Of a stretch of 64,000 nucleotides of DNA, positions 26,194-34,569 are shown in pieces. Positions within the stretch are counted from its first letter, which is position 1. Each line of letters starts with the position of its first letter. A program made the translations under genes and the position numbers. The notes under the pieces are model-generated. The model ran no database searches and had not been told where the DNA came from. It saw only the letters and a list, made by a program, of their open reading frames with translations. The stretch is from Martinezella lusitana (GTDB lineage: Bacteria > Pseudomonadota > Alphaproteobacteria > Rhizobiales > Rhizobiaceae): the NCBI RefSeq assembly GCF_010668395.1, contig NZ_WUEY01000002.1, positions 124,001-188,000 on the forward strand, read 5' to 3'.

Positions 26194-27015
26194 TCAACTT
26201 TTCTTGGCTTGGCGGCGGCCGAGCATGGTCATAACTGCAAGCGCCACGAGAATGATCGTGAAGGAAAAAAGCGTCGTCACTGTTCCGAGCGCATAGAGAA
26301 CGGGTGTCGTGACGTTCGTCGTCATTCCGTAGATTTCGAGCGGCAGGGTATTGTAAGTGCCTGAGGTCATCAGGGTGCGGGCGAACTCGTCATAGGACAG
26401 CGTGAAGCCGAACAGGCCGACGCCGATGAGGCTCGGCGCGATCATCGGCAGCACGACATGGCGGAAGGTCTGCCAGGAACTCGCCCCGAGATCGCGGGCG
26501 GCTTCCTCATAGGCCGGCGAAAACCGGTTGAAGACCGCGAACATGATGAGCACGCCGAAGGGCAAGGTCCAGGTCAGATGCGCGCCGAAGGCCGAGGAAT
26601 ACCAGGCAGGCGCCAGACCGCCCTGCTGGAAGACGACACCGATCCCGAGCGAGATGATGATGGACGGCACGACGAGGCTGGCGACCGTCGCATAGAACAG
26701 GAATGTCGAACCGCGAAAGCGGCGGCGGAAGGCAAGGCCCGCCAGCAGCGACACGACGACGGTGACGATCATCACCATCACCCCGAGCATCAGGGAACGC
26801 TGGAACGAAGCCCCGAAATCGCCGACCGCCTGCTTCTCGAACAGATTGGCGAACCAATGCAGCGACACGCCGTTCAACGGGAAGGTCAGGCCGCCATCCG
26901 GCCCCTGGAAGGACAGGATGACGACCGCCGAAAGCGGGCCGTAGAGAAACAGCACGAAAACGGTGAAGAAGATCGCCAGGACATAGAATTCCAGACTGCG
27001 CTTTTCGCGGTTCAT
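26194..27015 (-). CDS. ABC transporter permease (PotC type)
   Basis: 273 residues with six hydrophobic segments. The permease EAA loop near YEEAARDLGASSWQTFRHVVLPMIAPSL contacts the ATPase. It partners the PotB-type permease encoded just upstream with a one-base gap. Confidence 0.9.
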   Translation of the reverse strand: MNREKRSLEFYVLAIFFTVFVLFLYGPLSAVVILSFQGPDGGLTFPLNGVSLHWFANLFEKQAVGDFGASFQRSLMLGVMVMIVTVVVSLLAGLAFRRRFRGSTFLFYATVASLVVPSIIISLGIGVVFQQGGLAPAWYSSAFGAHLTWTLPFGVLIMFAVFNRFSPAYEEAARDLGASSWQTFRHVVLPMIAPSLIGVGLFGFTLSYDEFARTLMTSGTYNTLPLEIYGMTTNVTTPVLYALGTVTTLFSFTIILVALAVMTMLGRRQAKKS

Positions 27016-27016
27016 C

Positions 27017-27928
27017 TCACAGCTCCTTGCGGATGTCGACGATGCGCAGGATGGCGGCGACCATCAGCAGCACGACAATCAGCAACACCACGGCATTCGC
27101 GGCTGCAGCCGGATATTGCAGCAGCGACATCTGGTTCTTCATCATCAGGGCGATGGAGGCGCTTTGTCCGCCGGACATGACCTGAACGGTGGAGAAATCC
27201 GCCATGACGAGCGTGACGACGAAGATGCTGCCGATCGCCATGCCCGGCTTGGCAAGCGGGATCACCACGTTCCACAGCACCTGCCATCCACTGGCGCCGG
27301 CATCGCGGGCAGCCTCGAACAGCGAACAGTCGATGCGCATCAGCGTATTGAAGATCGGCGTCACCATGAAGAGCGTATAGAGATGCACCATGGCGAGCAC
27401 GACGGCGAAATCCGAATAGAGCAGCCACTCGATCGGCTGCGGGATCAGGCCCATGTCGATCAAGGCGGAATTGACCAGTCCGTTGCGGCCGAGCACCGGG
27501 ATCCACGAGATCATGCGGATAATGTTCGAGGTCATGAACGGCACGGTGCAGACGAGGAAAAGGATCATCTGCGTCGACGTGCGCCTGATATGAAAGGCAA
27601 GGAAATAGGCGACCCAGAAACCGATGAACAATGTCAGCGCCCAGACGATGGCGGTGAATTTCAGCGTGTTGAGATAGGTCTTCCACGTCACCCAGGAGCC
27701 GAGCGTATCGGTGTAGTTGGTGGTAAGGAAGGCAGGGTAGATGCCGGCAAAATCGTAGTCCCAGAAGCTGACGACGCCGATCATTGCGATCGGCAGCAGG
27801 AAGAAGAAGCCGAGGATGAGAAACAGCGGCGTTGCCTGCAGATAGGAAACCGCCCAGGCGGGCACGCCAGATCCGCGTCCGGTTTTCGGTGTTGCCTCTG
27901 CTGTGTGAGAGGAAGCGATCGTCGCCAT
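27017..27928 (-). CDS. ABC transporter permease (PotB type)
   Basis: 303 residues, six membrane segments after a polar N-terminal stretch. The EAA loop reads LFEAARDAGASGWQVLWNVVIPLAKPGM. ATG at 27928 is used because a GGAGAG precedes it; an in-frame upstream start at 27964 would run into the intercistronic hairpin. Confidence 0.9.
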   Translation of the reverse strand: MATIASSHTAEATPKTGRGSGVPAWAVSYLQATPLFLILGFFFLLPIAMIGVVSFWDYDFAGIYPAFLTTNYTDTLGSWVTWKTYLNTLKFTAIVWALTLFIGFWVAYFLAFHIRRTSTQMILFLVCTVPFMTSNIIRMISWIPVLGRNGLVNSALIDMGLIPQPIEWLLYSDFAVVLAMVHLYTLFMVTPIFNTLMRIDCSLFEAARDAGASGWQVLWNVVIPLAKPGMAIGSIFVVTLVMADFSTVQVMSGGQSASIALMMKNQMSLLQYPAAAANAVVLLIVVLLMVAAILRIVDIRKEL

Positions 27929-27951
27929 GGTTCGGCTCTCCGTTTGGGGAT

Positions 27952-27977
27952 GCCTCCCCCGCAATAGCGGAGGAGGC
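27952..27977 (-). promoter_or_regulatory. intercistronic hairpin after the binding-protein gene
   Basis: Ten-bp arms (27952-27961 and 27968-27977) with one mismatch and a six-base loop lie between the receptor stop and the permease start, at the same place as the hairpins in the other two ABC operons of the window. Confidence 0.6.
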
Positions 27978-27994
27978 GATATGCGGATATCGGC

Positions 27995-29293
27995 TCAGGC
28001 AGCGATGAATTCGTTCCAGCGACGAACCATGTAGCGGTCTTCGTCCATCACCGAATTCCAGCAGGCGACGGCCCCCATGCGGGCCTCGAAGGAGCCGCCG
28101 TCGCGAACGGCGCCGGCCTTTTCCATGACCTTTCCTTCCGGAGACAGGATATCGCCCTGCGCCGGCTTGCCCTCGATCCAGTAGCCCCATTCGTCGGCCG
28201 ACATGAACTGCTTGGCCGTGTCCATGCAGGCGGAATAATAGCCCTGGCGGTTGAGATAACCGCCGACCCAGCCGGAAGTGTACCAGTTGATATACTCATA
28301 GGCGGCGTCGAGCTCGGCGCCCTTGAGATGCGCGGCAAGGCCGAGGCCGCCGCCCCAGGCGCGATAGCCTTCCTTCAGCGGTTGGAAGGTGCAGGCGATG
28401 CCCTTGGAGCGAACCGCTGCCACCGCCGGCGACCACATCGACTGGATAACGACTTCGCCCGACGCCATCAGGTTTACGCTTTCGTCGAAGGACTTCCAGA
28501 AGGCGCGGAACTGGCCATCGCCCTTGGTCTTGATGAGGAATTCGATCGTCTTGTCGATCTCTTCCTTGGTCATGTTGCCCTTGTCGGCATATTTGATCTT
28601 GCCGGCGGCTTCCATGATCATCGCGGCATCCATGATGCCGATCGACGGGATGTTGATGATGGCGGTCTTGCCCTTGAAGGCCGGATCGATGATATCGGCC
28701 CAGCTGGTGATCGGGCGGCCGGTCAGGTCGGGGCGAATGCCGAGCGTGTCGGCATTGTAGATGGTCGGAACCATCGTCATCCACTGTGTCGGCTCCTTGG
28801 CGAACTTCTTGGAGTCCTGCGCCTCAAGGAAGCCGACCGTGTGCGGCGCGGTGCCCTGGGCGATAACGCTGTCCGGCTTCATCTTGCCATTGATGAACAA
28901 CGGCACGATCTTGTCGTAGTATTTGAGCTTCTTGACGTCCATCGGCTGCAGGACGCCGGCCGGGAAGACCTTCTTGGCGATCCAGTATTCGATGTCGGCG
29001 ATATCGTAGCTATTCGGCTGCGTCACGGCGCGCTGGGCAGCGGCATCGGAATCGGTCGCGGTCATCTCGAGCGTAATGCCGAGATCCGCCTTGCACTTCT
29101 CCGCGATCGCGTTGATGTTCGAAACGCCGGTGCCGAACTGGCGCAACGTGATATTCGATTGCGCCCAGATGGTCGGAAAGCCGGTGATGACGCCGGAGCC
29201 GGCCATTGCGCCGAGCGCGGCAGCGCCGGTCTTCAGCAGAGAGCGGCGGGAAATGCCTTTCGTCGTCTTGGTAGTCTTCGTTTCAGTCGTCAT
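27995..29293 (-). CDS. polyamine-type ABC transporter substrate-binding protein
   Basis: 432 residues with a twin-arginine-type leader (SRRSLLKTGAAALGAMAG). The mature protein resembles PotD/PotF receptors of the PBP2 spermidine/putrescine group (YDIADIEYWIAKKVFPAG, TSWADIIDPAFKGKTAI, YEYINWYTSGWVGGYLNRQGYYSACMD). Family ligands include polyamines, opines and other amino compounds; the racemase in the operon argues for a chiral amino or hydantoin-like ligand. Confidence 0.9.
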   Translation of the reverse strand: MTTETKTTKTTKGISRRSLLKTGAAALGAMAGSGVITGFPTIWAQSNITLRQFGTGVSNINAIAEKCKADLGITLEMTATDSDAAAQRAVTQPNSYDIADIEYWIAKKVFPAGVLQPMDVKKLKYYDKIVPLFINGKMKPDSVIAQGTAPHTVGFLEAQDSKKFAKEPTQWMTMVPTIYNADTLGIRPDLTGRPITSWADIIDPAFKGKTAIINIPSIGIMDAAMIMEAAGKIKYADKGNMTKEEIDKTIEFLIKTKGDGQFRAFWKSFDESVNLMASGEVVIQSMWSPAVAAVRSKGIACTFQPLKEGYRAWGGGLGLAAHLKGAELDAAYEYINWYTSGWVGGYLNRQGYYSACMDTAKQFMSADEWGYWIEGKPAQGDILSPEGKVMEKAGAVRDGGSFEARMGAVACWNSVMDEDRYMVRRWNEFIAA

Positions 29294-29323
29294 GTCAGTT
29301 CCCCTTTTTGATGCTTCGGATTC

Positions 29324-30412
29324 TCATGCGGACATACGACCCAGAAGGATCGCATCCTCCTGAGCCCAACTCAGCGAGACGGCGTCGCCGACCGCCAGGG
29401 TTTTGGCGTCATCGTCGTCGTTGCTTGCGATCACGGTGAAGTCGTCGCTCCCTGCGCCGATGACGGTGATCTTCAGCGTCGCGCCGCGATATTCGATGTT
29501 GGAGACCACGCCGTTGAAGCCGAGGCCCTTGCCTTCCGGCTGCGAAAGCTGGACGCGATCGGTACGGACGGCGATATCGACGGCCTCGCCGGCCTGCCGC
29601 CCTGCCCCTCTTACCGAGAAGCTTTGCCCCTCCGGCGCGGTCATGGTGACGATGCCGTCCTCGCTCGACGTGACGCGGCCGGACAGGACGTTGTGATCGC
29701 CCATGAAGCGAGCGACGAAAGCGGTTGCGGGGCGTTCGAAGACGTCTCGCGGTGAGGCAGCCTGCTCGATCCGGCCGTCATTCATGATGACCATGATATC
29801 GGCGAGCGCCATCGCCTCTTCCTGGCTGTGCGTGACATGGACGAAGGTGATGCCCAATGTCTTCTGCAGCTTTTTCAGCTCGGCGCGCATGCGGATCTTC
29901 AGGAAGGGATCGAGTGCCGACAGCGGCTCGTCCAGCAAGAGTGCCTCGGGATCCGTAATCAGAGCGCGTGCGAGCGCGACACGCTGTTGCTGTCCGCCTG
30001 AAAGTTGCGCCGGACGCCGGGTCGCATAGGCCTCCATCTGCATGAGCTTCAGCATGTCGAGCGCCTTGGCGCGGCGCTCCTCCTTGGCCACACCCTTCAT
30101 CTTCAGGCTGAAGGCGACGTTGTCGATCAGGTCGAGATGGGGAAACAGCGCATAGGACTGGAACATCATCGCCGTTCCGCGCCTGGCGGGTGGGAAATCG
30201 GTGACGACTGTATTTCCGAGGCGAATGTCGCCGGATGAAATGCCTTCGTGGCCGGCGATCATGCGCAACGTCGAGGTCTTGCCGCAGCCGGAGGGCCCCA
30301 GGAAGCAGCAATAGGAGCCCGCCGGTATCTTCAGGCTGATCGCATGAACTGCGGTGGTCGTGCCGTAGATCTTCGAAACGGACACTATATCGATCTCTGC
30401 CGCTTTCGACAT
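29324..30412 (-). CDS. polyamine-type ABC transporter ATP-binding protein
   Basis: 362 residues. Walker A GPSGCGKTS, signature LSGGQQQR, Walker B LLLDEPLSALD and switch His in VTHSQEEAM; a C-terminal TOBE-type regulatory domain begins near residue 240. First gene of the five-gene minus-strand operon. The second of two tandem ATGs is taken as start because of better spacing from GGGGA. Confidence 0.92.
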   Translation of the reverse strand: MSKAAEIDIVSVSKIYGTTTAVHAISLKIPAGSYCCFLGPSGCGKTSTLRMIAGHEGISSGDIRLGNTVVTDFPPARRGTAMMFQSYALFPHLDLIDNVAFSLKMKGVAKEERRAKALDMLKLMQMEAYATRRPAQLSGGQQQRVALARALITDPEALLLDEPLSALDPFLKIRMRAELKKLQKTLGITFVHVTHSQEEAMALADIMVIMNDGRIEQAASPRDVFERPATAFVARFMGDHNVLSGRVTSSEDGIVTMTAPEGQSFSVRGAGRQAGEAVDIAVRTDRVQLSQPEGKGLGFNGVVSNIEYRGATLKITVIGAGSDDFTVIASNDDDDAKTLAVGDAVSLSWAQEDAILLGRMSA

Positions 30413-30517
30413 CATCTTCCCCTGTTGTTTGAGAAAGACATTGCATCAATCGTGCCAGTTTTGTTGCAGCGCACTAACCGTCTGCAATTTCGACACTTTT
30501 TCACACGCGAAGGATTT

Positions 30518-30535
30518 TTGCCTCCTGTGAGGCAA
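30518..30535. promoter_or_regulatory. inverted repeat in the divergent promoter region
   Basis: TTGCCTC-CTGT-GAGGCAA, perfect seven-bp arms, lies between the ATPase gene (minus) and the FCD regulator gene (plus). Candidate operator for that regulator. Confidence 0.45.
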
Positions 30536-30584
30536 TTCGATATCTGCTCATCAAATAGGCTATCGTGCTCGATGAGTGCACATT

Positions 30585-30596
30585 ATTGTATGCAAT
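30585..30596. promoter_or_regulatory. GntR-like operator ATTGTATGCAAT
   Basis: One base away from the perfect dyad ATTGTATACAAT, a form often bound by FCD-type GntR regulators, and 84 bases before the start of such a gene. Binding is inferred. Confidence 0.45.
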
Positions 30597-30679
30597 CCAG
30601 CGTACCATTGAATGAGATTTCATTTAACTTCGATCGGAAAGCGGGCTATCATTTCCGCCGAATACTCAGGTAAACGGTT

Positions 30680-31393
30680 ATGAATTCTTCAGCAGACGGG
30701 CTGTTGACGCCCAGCGATCTCACAGAAAACGGCACACAGCAGATCCGCGACGCCATTCGCGACGCGATCGTCGAACGCAGACTGGCACCGGGAACGAAAC
30801 TGTCCGAGAGCGATGTCGGCGGCCTGTTCAACGTCAGCCGAACGCTGGCGCGTGCCGCCTTGCAGGCTCTTTCCTACGAGGGCCTCGTCAGTGTGGAGAA
30901 AAACAGGGGGGCTTTTGTCGCCTATCCCTCGCCCGAGGAGGCCCGGCAGATTTTCGCCGCGCGCCGCCTGGTCGAGCCCGGCATATTGAAGTCGGCGGCC
31001 GAGCGGATAACCCCGGCTGAGATAAAGCAGCTGAGGCAGCTTCTCGTGGAAGAAGGCCGCCTGATGAACGAACGCGGTCAGTCTGCCCGCAGAGCCGAGA
31101 TCAAGGCTTCGGGCGATTTCCACCTGATGCTGGCGTCGTTTTCCGGCAATCTCATCATGCAGCGTTTCATGGAGGAACTCGTCGCCCGCTCATCGCTGGT
31201 GATCGCGCTCTACGGACAATCGAGCGCCTCCAGCTGCGGTCATTCCGAGCACGGTGACATCATCACCGCCCTGGAACGCAAGGACGTCGATAAAGCCTGC
31301 GACCTGATGCTTCACCATATCGCGCATATCGAAGCCGATCTCGATCTGCGCGAACGCAAGAGCTTCGGCCTCAGGGAAGCGTTCGAGCGGTGA
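30680..31393 (+). CDS. FadR-subfamily (FCD) GntR transcriptional regulator
   Basis: 237 residues. Winged HTH at about 18-85 (SESDVGGLFNVSRTLARAALQAL), then an FCD ligand-binding helical domain with the metal-site pattern (FHLMLASFSGN and HSEHGDIITALE, CDLMLHHI). Divergent from the polyamine-type operon, so it most likely controls that operon. It is followed immediately by the remnant of an amidohydrolase gene. Confidence 0.88.
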   Translation: MNSSADGLLTPSDLTENGTQQIRDAIRDAIVERRLAPGTKLSESDVGGLFNVSRTLARAALQALSYEGLVSVEKNRGAFVAYPSPEEARQIFAARRLVEPGILKSAAERITPAEIKQLRQLLVEEGRLMNERGQSARRAEIKASGDFHLMLASFSGNLIMQRFMEELVARSSLVIALYGQSSASSCGHSEHGDIITALERKDVDKACDLMLHHIAHIEADLDLRERKSFGLREAFER

Positions 31394-31394
31394 G

Positions 31395-31580
31395 ATGGCG
31401 CGCCTGGAGGCGCCTCCCGCGCGGATCAGCGATTATGGCTTGCGGATCGGCGCGAAAGCCGACTTCGTAACCCTGAGGGCGGAACATGTACCCGAGGCGG
31501 TTGTTTCAGTCCCCAAACCGCGTTCGGTCTACAAGACAGGCAAGCTTGTCGCCAGGGACGGCATCGTTTTGCGGCGCTGA
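31395..31580 (+). pseudogene. C-terminal remnant of a cytosine deaminase-type amidohydrolase
   Basis: The 61 codons read like the last 55-60 residues of cytosine deaminase-family amidohydrolases: DYGLRIGAKADFVTLRAEHV, then EAVVSVPKPRSVYKTGKLVA and a closing GIVLRR, corresponding to the small beta-sandwich that follows the TIM barrel. The catalytic barrel of about 350 residues is missing, because the frame begins one base after the stop of the regulator gene. A deletion that joined the regulator to the tail of the enzyme is the simplest reading. Confidence 0.65.
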
Positions 31581-31654
31581 ACCTGGGCATTCCAGGCGGA
31601 GGGCCTAATCGCCGCTTGGAGACGCAACGGTGCGGTCACGCAGCCGTGACGCGC

Positions 31655-31795
31655 CTATCGTTTCAACTCCCGCTCGAATTTTTCGATCTGCTGCAGGACC
31701 CAGGGATCATCGGCGGAATGTTGCGCCGTCTCCAGCTCCAGCCGCCGCTGACGGCGGCGGCGAATCCAGTCGATGAAAGCGCGAAGCAGCCGCAT
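31655..31795 (-). CDS. hypothetical 46-residue basic protein
   Basis: Frame starting MRLLRAFIDWIRRRRQRRLE and ending in a helical, charged tail (DDPWVLQQIEKFERELKR). The amphipathic, Arg-rich composition resembles small rhizobial proteins, but the ribosome site is weak, and an upstream TTG at 31912 would give 85 residues. Reality uncertain. Confidence 0.35.
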   Translation of the reverse strand: MRLLRAFIDWIRRRRQRRLELETAQHSADDPWVLQQIEKFERELKR

Positions 31796-32061
31796 GTCGA
31801 TATCCAAGGTTTTCAGTAGCTGAGAGGCCCGGCCGCCAGGCTCGAAAGCCAACCGGAAGCCGGGCCTCAACGGCCGCAAGGCGTTGCGGCGATTACCTTT
31901 TTGCCCGCGCAAAAATGAACGCTAGCTGAACATCCTGCACGGAAGGATGGTTTGGTCCGATCTTCGCACCCAGGAAGCGAAACCATGCGGTGTCGAGAAT
32001 ATGCGACCTCTAAAATCCGAAATCGGTGATTGCATGGGCAAATTCGCGGAACTCGCTTGAA

Positions 32062-32203
32062 GAATGGAGGTTTTTTGCAGGAGCGTACCGTTATGGCCAA
32101 AACTGACCTAGCCGGAAGGACATGCGCCGACTAAACAACGCCGCGTCGCTTCCGATTTCCCCGGAGCGGCACAAGCTTAGCCTCGCCTGTGCGGGGCTTT
32201 TTT
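32062..32203 (+). ncRNA. candidate small RNA or leader-peptide transcript with its own terminator
   Basis: A rho-independent terminator on the plus strand (AGCCTCGC / GCGGGGCT, 32179-32186 and 32191-32198, then a T-run to 32203) has no protein gene in front of it. Upstream, GCCGC...GCGGC arms (about 32141-32170) form a second hairpin, and a 13-codon frame (32093-32134) has an AGGAG nine bases before its ATG. The 5-prime end is a guess. Confidence 0.35.
32179..32203 (+). terminator. rho-independent terminator without an assigned gene
   Basis: Eight-bp GC-rich stem, four-base loop and seven T residues in the next nine bases. The nearest protein gene on the other strand (32223-32477) would need the opposite polarity, so this serves a plus-strand transcript. 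Confidence 0.7.
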
Positions 32204-32222
32204 CTTTTCTACTTCCGATTGT

Positions 32223-32477
32223 TCAACGGCGCGGCTCGCCGCCCGGCGCATAGACGGTATCCTGCTCGAAAGCGAAGACAGAGCCGCAACGGCAACGAAT
32301 CATATGCTTGCGCGGATCGGTCGATGGGCGCTCGGTGGAAAAGCCGCGCGGCATCTCGTCTATCTTGAAATCACGACTGGCTGCGCGACGATCGTCGGTT
32401 TCGGAAACCTCGGCAAATCCGGTGTGATCGCACTTGGCGCATTCCAGCTTTCGTGAATATCGATCTCGCGCGGCCAT
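32223..32477 (-). CDS. small zinc-ribbon-like protein
   Basis: 84 residues with two Cys pairs, CAKC near the N-terminus and CRC near the C-terminus (IRCRCGSVFAF), spaced as in a zinc ribbon with a polar insert. No membrane segment. It could be a metal-binding or nucleic-acid-binding adaptor; the function is unknown. Confidence 0.6.
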   Translation of the reverse strand: MAARDRYSRKLECAKCDHTGFAEVSETDDRRAASRDFKIDEMPRGFSTERPSTDPRKHMIRCRCGSVFAFEQDTVYAPGGEPRR

Positions 32478-32573
32478 TCTCTTCCAATCCGGGACTCATG
32501 CTGGAAACCTTCTAGCAGCGCCTTGCACGCACTTGAAGGCCGTAAGCGGTCTCCGATCCAGTTCGATTTCCTC

Positions 32574-32589
32574 CCTTAAAAATTTAAGG
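32574..32589. promoter_or_regulatory. CCTTAAA-AA-TTTAAGG palindrome upstream of an FCD regulator
   Basis: Perfect seven-bp arms around AA, 40 bases before the regulator start at 32630. Candidate autoregulatory operator; it is AT-rich and so may also be part of the promoter. Confidence 0.45.
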
Positions 32590-32629
32590 AGCTAAAAAGG
32601 CCGATTGCGTCGAAAAGGGGATTGACCTG

Positions 32630-33367
32630 ATGGCAGATGTCAGACCAATTTACCGCCCTATGACGAAACCGATGCTTACACCCCTTCCTTCCATTGACCG
32701 GACGCAGCAAGTCATCGAGGCGCTGTCGACCTTCATCGAGTCGTCGAAGCTGCAGGCCGGCGACAAGCTGCCGACGGAGCGCGAGCTGATGGCAGCACTT
32801 TCGGTAGGGCGTTCGACCATCCGCGAGGTAATCACCTATTTCCAGGCTCTCGGGGTCATGGAGACGCGCAAAGGCAGCGGCACCTATCTGCTGAAGCCGG
32901 TTTCGAAAGCGACGATTCACATGCCGCTTTCCTTCAACCCCTCGCATCTGCGCGACGCGCTGCTGCAGACGCTGGAGGTTCGCCGCGGCATCGAATGCGA
33001 GGCCGGCATGGTGGCGGCAAGAAAGCGGACCGACGAGGACATCGCCATCATCGAGCAAAAGCTCAACGAGATGGAGCGCGTCCACATGGCCAAGGGCACG
33101 TCCGGACCGGAAGACCTCGCATTCCATCTCGCCGTCTATGACGCCACGCACAATCCACTGTTCAAGCAGCTTCTCGAACAGATGCGCGAAACCTTCGAGC
33201 GCTTTTGGGAGCATCCCTTCGACCGGCTGGATTTTGCCCGCCGGTCCTTTCCCTATCACCGCACGCTGTTCAACGCGATCGTCGACCAGGATCCCGAGGC
33301 AGCGCGCGCCGAGACACTTAAAATTCTCGACGTCGTCGAGGAAGACATCAAGGAAATGTCCAAATGA
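32630..33367 (+). CDS. FadR-subfamily (FCD) GntR transcriptional regulator
   Basis: 245 residues. Winged HTH (TERELMAALSVGRSTIREVI, about 48-67) followed by an FCD domain (FHLAVYDATHNPLF, HRTLFNAIVDQDPEAA). Starts near the palindrome at 32574 and overlaps the next gene by 4 bases, so it is co-transcribed with the PLP enzyme and the CUT1 transporter that it probably controls. Confidence 0.88.
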   Translation: MADVRPIYRPMTKPMLTPLPSIDRTQQVIEALSTFIESSKLQAGDKLPTERELMAALSVGRSTIREVITYFQALGVMETRKGSGTYLLKPVSKATIHMPLSFNPSHLRDALLQTLEVRRGIECEAGMVAARKRTDEDIAIIEQKLNEMERVHMAKGTSGPEDLAFHLAVYDATHNPLFKQLLEQMRETFERFWEHPFDRLDFARRSFPYHRTLFNAIVDQDPEAARAETLKILDVVEEDIKEMSK

Positions 33368-34530
33368 CTGACGGACCGGAGCCGTTCGAACTTGCCTCCC
33401 TCATTACAGCCCACGACGACGGCAATTTCGCCGAAGCGGTGGTGCCGCCGATCTTCCAGACATCGCTGTTCACCTTCTCCAGCTACGACGAGATGATCGC
33501 CTCCTATCGCGGCGAAAAGCTGCGGCCGATCTACACGCGCGGCCTCAACCCGACGGTGCGCATGTTCGAGGAGATGCTGGCAAAGCTCGAGGGCGGCGAG
33601 GATGCGCTCGGCTTCGCCAGCGGCATGGCGGCGATCTCATCGGCTGTGTTGAGCTTCGTGGAGCCCGGCGACCGGATCGTTGCGGTCAAGCACGTCTATC
33701 CCGATGCCTTCCGCCTGTTCGGCACGCTTCTGAAGCGCATGAAGGTCGAGGTGACCTATGTCGATGGCCGCGATGAGGAAGCCGTCGCAAAGGCGCTTCC
33801 CGGCGCCAAGGTCTTCTACATGGAAAGCCCGACCAGTTGGGTCATGGAGGCGCATGATGTCGGCGCGTTGGCAGCTCTTGCCAGGCAGCATGGTGTCATC
33901 TCGATGATCGACAACAGCTGGGCCACGCCTTATTTCCAGCAACCGCTGAAGCTCGGCGTGGACCTTGTCATCCACTCCGCCTCCAAATATCTCGGCGGAC
34001 ACAGCGACGTGGTTGCCGGCGTCGTTGCAGGCTCGAAGGAAATGATCGCCCGCCTGAAGGCCGAAGCCTACCCCTATCTCGGCGGCAAGCTTTCTCCCTT
34101 CGACGCCTGGCTGCTGATCCGCGGTCTGCGCACTCTGCCGATCCGCATGAAGGCGCATGAGGCCGCCGCCATGACGATCGCCAAGCGATTGCAGGAACTC
34201 GATGTCGTCGAGCAGGTCTGCCATCCGGGTCTCGCCAACCGCCTGCCGGCCGGCCTGAACGGAACTTCGGGCCTGTTTTCCTTCATCTTCCGCGAAGGCG
34301 TTGACGTCCGCGCCTTTGCGGATCGCCTCAAGCTCTTCAAGCTGGGCGTGAGCTGGGGCGGTCATGAGAGCCTGATCGTACCGGGCGAGGTCGTGCTGCA
34401 GCAGAAGGCGCAGCCGAATTCGGCGCACACCTTCGGCATCAATCCGCGCTCCGTGCGTCTCCATATCGGCCTCGAAGGAACCGAGGCCCTATGGAAAGAA
34501 CTCGAGGAGGCGATCGCCGCCGCCTCGTGA
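33364..34530 (+). CDS. Cys/Met-metabolism PLP-dependent enzyme (cystathionine beta/gamma-lyase family)
   Basis: 388 residues of the trans-sulfuration fold-type I group. Family landmarks: YTRGLNPTVRMFEEMLAKLEGGEDALGFASGMAAI, the Asp in MIDNSWATPY, the Schiff-base Lys in HSASKYLGGHSD, and the closing RLHIGLEG with the carboxylate-binding Arg. C-S lyase or gamma-elimination on a sulfur or other beta/gamma-substituted amino acid is expected. Its place between a regulator and a sugar-type importer is unusual for a methionine-cycle enzyme and points to a catabolic role. Confidence 0.87.
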   Translation: MTDGPEPFELASLITAHDDGNFAEAVVPPIFQTSLFTFSSYDEMIASYRGEKLRPIYTRGLNPTVRMFEEMLAKLEGGEDALGFASGMAAISSAVLSFVEPGDRIVAVKHVYPDAFRLFGTLLKRMKVEVTYVDGRDEEAVAKALPGAKVFYMESPTSWVMEAHDVGALAALARQHGVISMIDNSWATPYFQQPLKLGVDLVIHSASKYLGGHSDVVAGVVAGSKEMIARLKAEAYPYLGGKLSPFDAWLLIRGLRTLPIRMKAHEAAAMTIAKRLQELDVVEQVCHPGLANRLPAGLNGTSGLFSFIFREGVDVRAFADRLKLFKLGVSWGGHESLIVPGEVVLQQKAQPNSAHTFGINPRSVRLHIGLEGTEALWKELEEAIAAAS

Positions 34531-34569
34531 AATCATCAAACTGAGAGGAAACCTAAAAGGGGAACCAAC

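Larger units (their letters stand above)
31796..32222. other. 427-base gap with an orphan terminator
   Basis: No protein gene of normal size is supported. The plus strand holds a strong terminator at 32179-32203 and, before it, a second hairpin near 32141-32170 and a 13-codon frame; see the ncRNA entry. Confidence 0.4.

Noticed and set aside
27952..27977. CCTCCTCCG sequence in the polyamine-type operon as a further anti-Shine-Dalgarno sRNA
   Set aside because: The motif is paired inside a stem rather than exposed in a loop, occurs once and lies between two operon genes; better read as an intercistronic hairpin.
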